NCBI GenBank assembly: GCA_015698045.1
Contig: BLAL01000285.1
Span: 3,288,001 to 3,352,000 of the forward strand
Direction: 5' to 3'
Length of the DNA stretch: 64,000 bases
Source: Rhizophagus clarus
Lineage: Eukaryota > Glomeromycota > Glomeromycetes > Glomerales > Glomeraceae
The position numbers were made by a program, and so were the translations under genes. Below, piece after piece: positions 57,213 through 64,000 of the stretch. Below the pieces are notes generated by a model. It searched no databases. It was not told where the DNA came from and saw only the letters and a program-made list of their open reading frames with translations. Every line of letters begins with the position of its first letter. Position 1 is the first letter of the stretch.

Positions 57213-60200
57213 ATGAGTTTCCAATCTTATGGCCAAAACGAGACGCTTGTCTCATCCATTCGTAATATTATAAAAGTAAGATCATAATATTTTGAAAAAA
57301 AAGTATTTAACATACAAAACCAATGAATTTATCATTTTATTAGGATTACCCTGTCGAGAGTATATTTAAAGAATTTCTTCAAAATGGTGAGTCAAATAAT
57401 ATAGTAAAAATAATAATATTTTATTATTTGGAATTCCTATATAATATAATGTCTTATTCTCAAAAAAAAAAAAAAAAAAAAAAGCCGATGACGCAGGAGC
57501 AACTCAATTTCATATAATCGTCGATGGCCGCACACACCCAACTAGTTCTCTAATTAACAAAAAAATGAAAGACTGGCAAGGGCCCGCTGTCTTAATGTTC
57601 AATAATGCAAAGTTTAAGGAGCCCGATTTTGATTCGTTAATGCAGATACGTGTTGGCGGAAAACAAGGAGACACTACAAAAATTGGAAAACATGGGCTGG
57701 GCTTCAACTCATGTTATCATCTTACTGACGTTCCGAGCTTCGTTAGCGGTGATAAGATTGCATTCTTGGATCCTCAAGAGAAATTCTTGTCCCAACGTGG
57801 TATTATTGGCTCTATTCCCCAAAACGGCAGCCACAAGGATCAACTGGCTCCTTTTAAAGGAATCAAAGACATTGATTTCCGAAAAGGAACACTTTTTCGA
57901 ATACCACTCAGAAAAGAACCTAGCGAATTATCTGACACTATTTTTACTATAGACCAAATCCTCGAATTGGTCAAAGGAATTAAATCAAATTTTTCCAATC
58001 AATTTCTATTTCTTCGAAATATCGAAACAATAGAGATTTCTTATTTACCTTGTTATCCTACCGGCATATTTCCTCAACTTCAATCTCTTCAAATGCAATC
58101 ACTTTGGAAAGCGACTATAACGGGATTGGATGAAAATGTACGAAGAAAAAGGAAATGCGTTGAGAACGGTGCAACTCAAATTTTTCAAATAAATATCGAG
58201 ATTGATAATAAAGGCGGCCATTGGGTCAATATGAACAAAAAACAAAACGACCATTGGATTATAATAACTGGTTCTCAACGAAATCCTGATAATCCACGGC
58301 TGAATAAATATGTGAGACAACATCGATTATGTGTATCAGGAGGCATCGCCGCATTACTTAAAAGTTCTGCACAGTCTAATTTTGCGGGCAAAATGTACTC
58401 TTTTCTTTCATTATCCGATGTCACAAATTTGCCAGTTCATCTTAATGGAGTTTGGGCTCAAGGCTCTGATCGTGGAAAGCTGCTAATTGAGAGTGACGAC
58501 GACTCGCCGGATTTGGATCATTTGAAACTCGATTGGAACAGGCACATTTTACTCGATTTTTTGCCAAAACTCTATTGTAAGCTTCTCAAAGAAGTCATTG
58601 AATTGCGAGAAAGCAATGAGATTGAACTTAACGAACACCCTGTCTTAAAGTTTTGGCCGTTTCCACCGATCACCAAAAATTATCCAAAGTACATTATTGA
58701 ATACGGTTGTAAAGTACTCCAACAGATATTACAGAATGAAGACAACTTCCAATCGATTAACGGTGACTCATTTACTGATCGTATGAATAATCTCTTTAAT
58801 CTTATCACACGTGAAAAGACTCTAGAACTCCGGGACCTGCTACGAAATAATTGGGATGAAATTAGTAACTATTAAACTCATTTTTTATTACAAACAAGTT
58901 GATGATTTTAATTGACTTATCTCTTTATTTGAAATAGAGGGCCAATTGTGTTCAGAACCTGATCTTAAGTTATTGGTCCGTTCGTTACCTATTTGGCCAG
59001 TAATCTCGGATCCATTACGACAAGATTTAGAACCTCCTTTAAAACCAGCTTCATGTGGGTACATTTTGCCAAAGAATACTAAGCATTATCGAACGAAAAA
59101 GAATGCAAGAATTTACCTGGATGCTAAAGAAGATCTTACTCGAAAAATTCTTACTGGACTTGATGTTCAAACGCAAGATGTTCACGAGTATACCTTTGAG
59201 GATGTTGAGTTTCCTAACAAAAGTGATTATTACTACCTTGATTTCCTAAAGGACATACTTGATAATTATAGAATTGTACAAGGTTTAAGAGACAAACGAT
59301 GCTTTCCTTCATTTACGGGAAAAACGAAGAAAATTGCCGATCTATATGATCATGAAAACATTGTTTTTCGGACTGTGTTTAGCGGAATTCCGGATATGTT
59401 TCTTGATCATACCATTTCGGAGTGCACAAGAGGATCAAGAACTTTATCAAATATTGGATTTAAAGATAATATTAATCAAGATACATTCATAAAGTGCGTT
59501 GCGAAAATTGAAGAATTGCAAAAAAAACTGAATTCACCACCTGACATTCGCTATCGAGGTTTTATATTGGTTGATCATCTTTATAACAATATTAATGACG
59601 ATGCATTTAAGAATTTAGAAAGTAGCATTATTACGAGAATTCCATTCGTCCCAATTTCCAAAAATTTGGACAAACCTTACAGTCTGAATTATTCTCGTTC
59701 TCAAATTTTAGATTGTTTCAATAACGTAATTCTTCCTGATTATAAGGAAGTCGCATGGAGTCAAATGTCTCTGATTGCAGAAGATGTCGTACCACCTTTG
59801 CGCGTACTCAATAAGTATCCATCACTTGGTAAACCGAAAACTCTAAATGTAATTGAACATCTCCGTTTCTTGTATGAGACCCTCCGGAATAATGATGAAT
59901 GGAAGAAAGATTGGACTGAAATATTCAAACATAATGTTTACGAGGTTTATAATTGGCTTGAAAAAGAATGTTCAAATGATGAAGACCTCAACTTAACGGA
60001 ATACATCCATTCATATGACCCATTATTTCTTAATTTCAACAAAGATTATGATCCCTTTAAATCTGAAAATTGGGTATCTGTAAGAGAATTAGTTTTAAAC
60101 AGCGAACCGAGTGAGGAGAAATATGTCAATCCAAGTCTTGCTAAATATTCTACAATGCTCAAAAGAGCCGGTGCAAGAGAAGTAAAACGACCAAATATTG

Positions 60201-60849
60201 AAATACGTGTCAGAATTCACGACCAATCTGCCACTAATAAGATTAAATCACTTAATTCTCTATTTGATCCGAGATTTTCCTTAAATGATGCCACCTTTAT
60301 TGTAAACGGTGAAAGAATAATGGCTAGTCGATATATGCTCGCAATAAGCTCTTCTATTATTATTAATGATACTGAACACATTGAATATGTCGAACCTAAC
60401 TCGGTGCGTGTCTTGTTACGCTACCTGTATGGCCAAAATATCGATGATGCGATCAAATATTATAGGGATATATCACCAAATATTAATTATACGAGAGTTA
60501 GAGAAAGTTATATTTATGATGAGGTATATAATTATTAATTATATTAATTATCAATTGATATGTCACTTACTAACTGCAATTATTTTAGGATGAATATCCT
60601 GTATGTGATGATGACGAATTTGAAAATCATCGTGAGGATGCACGAGATATTTTTGAGCGATATAAAGATCTACTTAAGTTAGCAAATAATTACAGATTAG
60701 ATCATCTGAAAGAGTTGATGGAAGTAAGGCTTTCACGATCAGTTACCAGATTGAATGTAGTACAAATTAAAAATTTTGCAGAAACTCATAATGCAAACCA
60801 GCTTAAAGACTATTGTAATCAATTTGTTCTCGAAAATAATGAATTGTAA
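57213..60849 (+). CDS. Sacsin-type GHKL ATPase domain protein with C-terminal BTB region
   Basis: Five exons: 57213-57275, 57344-57386, 57485-58864, 58938-60523, 60589-60849; 1110 aa with phase kept. The ATPase N-box QNADDAG (residues 34-40) is created only by splicing exon 2 to exon 3. VDGRTHPTSSL, the GHKL G-box GKHGLGFNSCYHLTDVPSF (103-121) and FRIPLR follow. These are hallmarks of the sacsin N-terminal HSP90-like ATPase (SRR) domain. A long region without clear homology leads to a BTB-like segment at about 941-1010 (DATFIVNGERIMASRYMLAI, SVRVLLRYLYGQ). This segment lacks the usual middle of a BTB fold, and a BACK-like helical end follows. Sacsin itself is several thousand residues with repeated SRRs; this protein has one. 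It may be a chaperone-like module tethered to a Cullin-3 adaptor (inference). Codon use is more GC-rich than in the neighbouring genes. Confidence 0.85.
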
Positions 60850-61224
60850 AAGAAACACAGTAGTATCATTATGTTAAACTCGATTATTGTGTATGTCAAC
60901 TACTAATGAATTTGAAATAAAAAATTAGTCTGTATTGTTTTTATAAGTTGTGTGAACAGCTGTATTTGATTAATTTGTAATAGAGTTGATTATTCACATG
61001 TATCAATCGATTATGTAACTAAATCAAAAAACTTTTTAATTTATTTGCACAAATAAGTTTGAAATTTTTAATAACATACAACTTACTCTCATTATAAACA
61101 TTTTGAGAAGCTTAACGTGCTAATTGATGTGATCAAGATACAAGCCAATTTTGATTATAAGTAATCATTCTAATTGAGGATGTTATTTCATCCTGATATT
61201 TTACCGATACGACTGATACTGCAC

Positions 61225-61350
61225 ATTTATTCACACCCTCTGCGTTTCCGTACGTTTTTCATAAGTATTCTGGGGATAACTCGGTTAATTTCTTAATGCC
61301 ATAATGCCGGCAAAAAGTCACGTTGGAGAAAAAAAATTTGGTGGTAAAAA
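61225..61350 (+). repeat. Decayed copy of the CCCCAGTA MITE family
   Basis: Matches the interior and right part of the element at 54816-55063: TTTTTCATAAGTATTC, GGTTAATTTCTTAAT, CATAATGCCGG, AAAAAGTCACGT and AAATTTGGTGG in the same order. The ends are eroded. Confidence 0.65.
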
Positions 61351-62224
61351 TAATTAAAATAATTCCACATTAGCTTTAACTAATGGATAAACAGATTAAA
61401 GATTTAATGATTTAATAGTATTAGCTTAGGGACAATTAATGACGCAGTTTACTGTAGTTTTTATAGGACTCCGGGAAATTCTAGAGTTGCGTAGAATAGT
61501 CATGTGGATCCTTCTTTTTTGATAATTCCAGTCAGAAATATTTTCCAATTTTAGAAACTGGCTGGTATTATTATAATGCCGGCCCTGAAGAAGTGCTTAG
61601 AATCCAGTGTCCCTTGAACATCATGTGAAGGATAAAAAGTCATAACCGTTTATGAGATAATGTCATTTTAGAAGATATATATAAGATAGATTTAGGATTT
61701 CTTATAAATAGACCTTGATTTCAATACTCGTGATATTTTTCATCTTTGATTTTTTTGTATTTGAGCATTTTTATTTATTAATAAATAACCAATTGTAAGG
61801 GTTTGTGGCAAACGGGTAAATCCGTATAGTCTAAGATGCCTAACCAATTTATGACTTACTCGATTAAACTACGCTGATTTTAAAATATTGCCTGATCGTT
61901 TCTATTCGTAGTTAAAGGATTGGCACTGTACATCCGCGGCTTTGTTTATTTACATACGTAAAGGTTTGTTATTCTTTTTAGAACAATGAATAAATTTTGA
62001 AATAAAGTTTACTTAAAATCCTTGATTTGTAAATAAAAAAAGGTTAATTATAAATACAATATTTAATTTTACACATTGTCACTTTATTTCGTTTATAACA
62101 AAATGAAATATAGTTTAGGTCAGTGTTATCGGGTTAGATCCATTTAAAATAAACAATATACTGTAAATATTATTTTAACATAAATTATTAATATAAAATT
62201 CATCCTTGCTATTATGCAATATTT

Positions 62225-62262
62225 TAGGACAAAAAAATAAAATAAAATAAAATAAAATAAAT
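62225..62262 (+). repeat. AAAAT microsatellite
   Basis: A run of about six AAAAT/AATAA units. Confidence 0.7.
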
Positions 62263-64000
62263 AAATCTAGGAATAAAAAAAAAACGATCAGTATCAGATT
62301 TTACTAATTATTTTTAAATTTATAATTGAACACATTACACATTATCATATTACTTCGTTTATAATAAAATGACAAAAGTGAACTTAAAATAAATGTAGTT
62401 TAGGCCAGTGTTATCGCAACTAAACGCATATGATTCATCAGAAATCTGAAATGCCGATCATTTTACGGAAACCATTATAATAGAGCAGCTAAAAGTCTCG
62501 AAACTCGGTGTCCTGACGGTACATTATCCCGACGTTCTAAATCTTTAAATTTTATAATCCCAAAATATTATAATCACGATAACACGGCTCATAATACTTT
62601 TTTATTACAGTTATTTGCAAAAATAACGGACCACCCTGAAAATTTTATACGCAGTTGGAAAATGAATGGGTGGTCTGTATGAATTTCAAGATTTTTCATT
62701 TCGGTATTTTGACTTCCGGGTTTACGAAATGTCGGAATTATACTATTTCGAGATTGTAATTATTCAGTAATTTGATTTTCCAGGATTTAAGTTGTCAGGA
62801 TTATGTGTCGTTGGGATTGAGATTTCGTATTAAACCCATTTTGCACCGAATCACACAGAACAAAACTTGAACACAAAAAATTATGTGAACTTGAAACACT
62901 AATTTTATATAAAAACTATCTTTGTCACTTATAGAAAATATGAATATTTATACTAAGAACACGTGAATATAAGCAAATACAAGCGAATACATAATAAAGT
63001 GAATAATATATTTTATATTTTTTTAATGCACATTATCTAAAAATATATTTCTAAAGTTTTATTTTTTGTTTATAAGAAAAATTTCTTTCTTAATTTTAAT
63101 TGCTGTGCGTTCAATGTTCGATTAACCGATGATCGACACATTGCTCAACATTTCTGAAAACGGCAATAAAGTAAATTCATCCATCTTACTAATTCTCAAT
63201 GTTTTTGGGAAAACAAAAAAAAAAAAACAAATATGGAATTAACGATCAGTATCATATACATATTTGGTAAATTTTTTTAAATAATATATTATCTTAGTTT
63301 TACATGAAAAGGATAGATCTTAAAGCAATGATTTATTTTCTATATTTGTTTATGATTAAAACCGGTTGTTATACATAATCATAACAATAAACAATTGCAT
63401 ACCAAGTATTTTGCACTTTAAAAATCAATCAATTATTATCGAAAACCAATTATTTTAGTCGTATCCAAATACTTTCAGTTTGCATATTCGTTCGCTGAAA
63501 AAAGTGCAAGTTCATGCATCATTTGTTACGTTCACTGTGCTGACTCGTGATTTGTTCAGTTTTTTTTTTGGTTAGTTCATTCACTTAATTGCAGGTAAAA
63601 ATGGATTCCATTTCGGCTGCTGTGCATCAAACCACTAGAACCTACTGATTCCGCATCATAAATCGAATAATCAAGAAATACGTTGCACGTTTATCATTTT
63701 AAGTAATAAATAAACGGTGACCGCCGAAATAAGTTGCGAACTTACAGAATCATTTGGAGGAAAGATCTGCTGGAGCGCATAGAATGAATATACATGGTAT
63801 ATATTAGTCTTTATTGATTTCTTCGATAAAAAGCAGGACAGGTCCCGAGCCGTGTTAAGATAAAGAAGGTGCAGTAAAAAAAAATTATCATTGGCACTAC
63901 ATATTTTTCAGGGTCGGGAATTAAGATAATGCCGGAAAGCGGCTAAAAAAGGCAATAAATTCCTAGTTGACATTGTTTATAGAAGAATGATCTGCACAAT

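Larger units (their letters stand above)
60850..64000. other. Intergenic, no gene seen
   Basis: About 3 kb without a supported gene. Contains a decayed MITE copy (61225-61350), an AAAAT microsatellite (62225-62262) and isolated GC-richer words (ATAATGCCGG near 61576 and 63931). No tRNA or rRNA recognised. Confidence 0.55.

Noticed and set aside
1..64000. tRNA, rRNA and CRISPR signals
   Set aside because: No cloverleaf-type A/B boxes, rRNA core words or regularly spaced repeats were recognised by eye. A tRNAscan or Rfam run would be needed to exclude small RNAs.

Overview
This is a very AT-rich eukaryotic nuclear window. Introns are short (60-210 bases) with GT..AG ends, 3' splice sites follow T-rich tracts, and intergenic DNA is full of poly-A/T runs and small inverted-repeat elements. 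The gene content is F-box/LRR-like proteins, a tyrosine-kinase-like kinase with an N-terminal Zn-ribbon, a Crinkler (CRN)-type protein, a sacsin-type ATPase fused to a BTB region, and repeated ion-channel genes. This mix strongly suggests an arbuscular mycorrhizal fungus (Glomeromycotina, Rhizophagus-like). That is an inference from family content; no marker gene proves it.

Layout. 1-990: the 3' end of an unidentified gene whose exon-plus-intron unit is tandemly duplicated. 3.3-14.7 kb: an F-box nursery with three intact genes (3284, 9086, and 13223 on the minus strand), one recently broken copy (5572-6989) and two much older relics. 15.9-16.8 kb: a two-exon CRN-like gene. 18.1-51.0 kb: four paralogous minus-strand genes (A, B, C, D) of 1137-1202 aa. 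Each has an N-terminal WD40-like propeller, a helical middle and a C-terminal TRP-like six-helix ion-channel domain. Exon phases agree across all four, and a conserved non-coding block lies upstream of each. A protein kinase gene (35.2-36.9 kb) and a small F-box relic interrupt the array. 52.4-52.8 kb: a frameshifted relic of the BTB end of the gene at 57.2-60.8 kb. 54.7-56.5 kb: hAT-type non-autonomous elements with exact 8-bp target duplications, one carrying nested elements. 60.8-64.0 kb: no gene recognised.

The genes are not an operon. They look like independently duplicating multigene families for sensing and signalling: channels, kinase, F-box ubiquitin adaptors, a chaperone-like ATPase with BTB, and a CRN. 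Copies at every stage of birth and decay lie in a transposon-rich background. The multi-exon models were built by hand: reading frame is kept across every junction and exon lengths sum to whole codons, but no transcript evidence was available.
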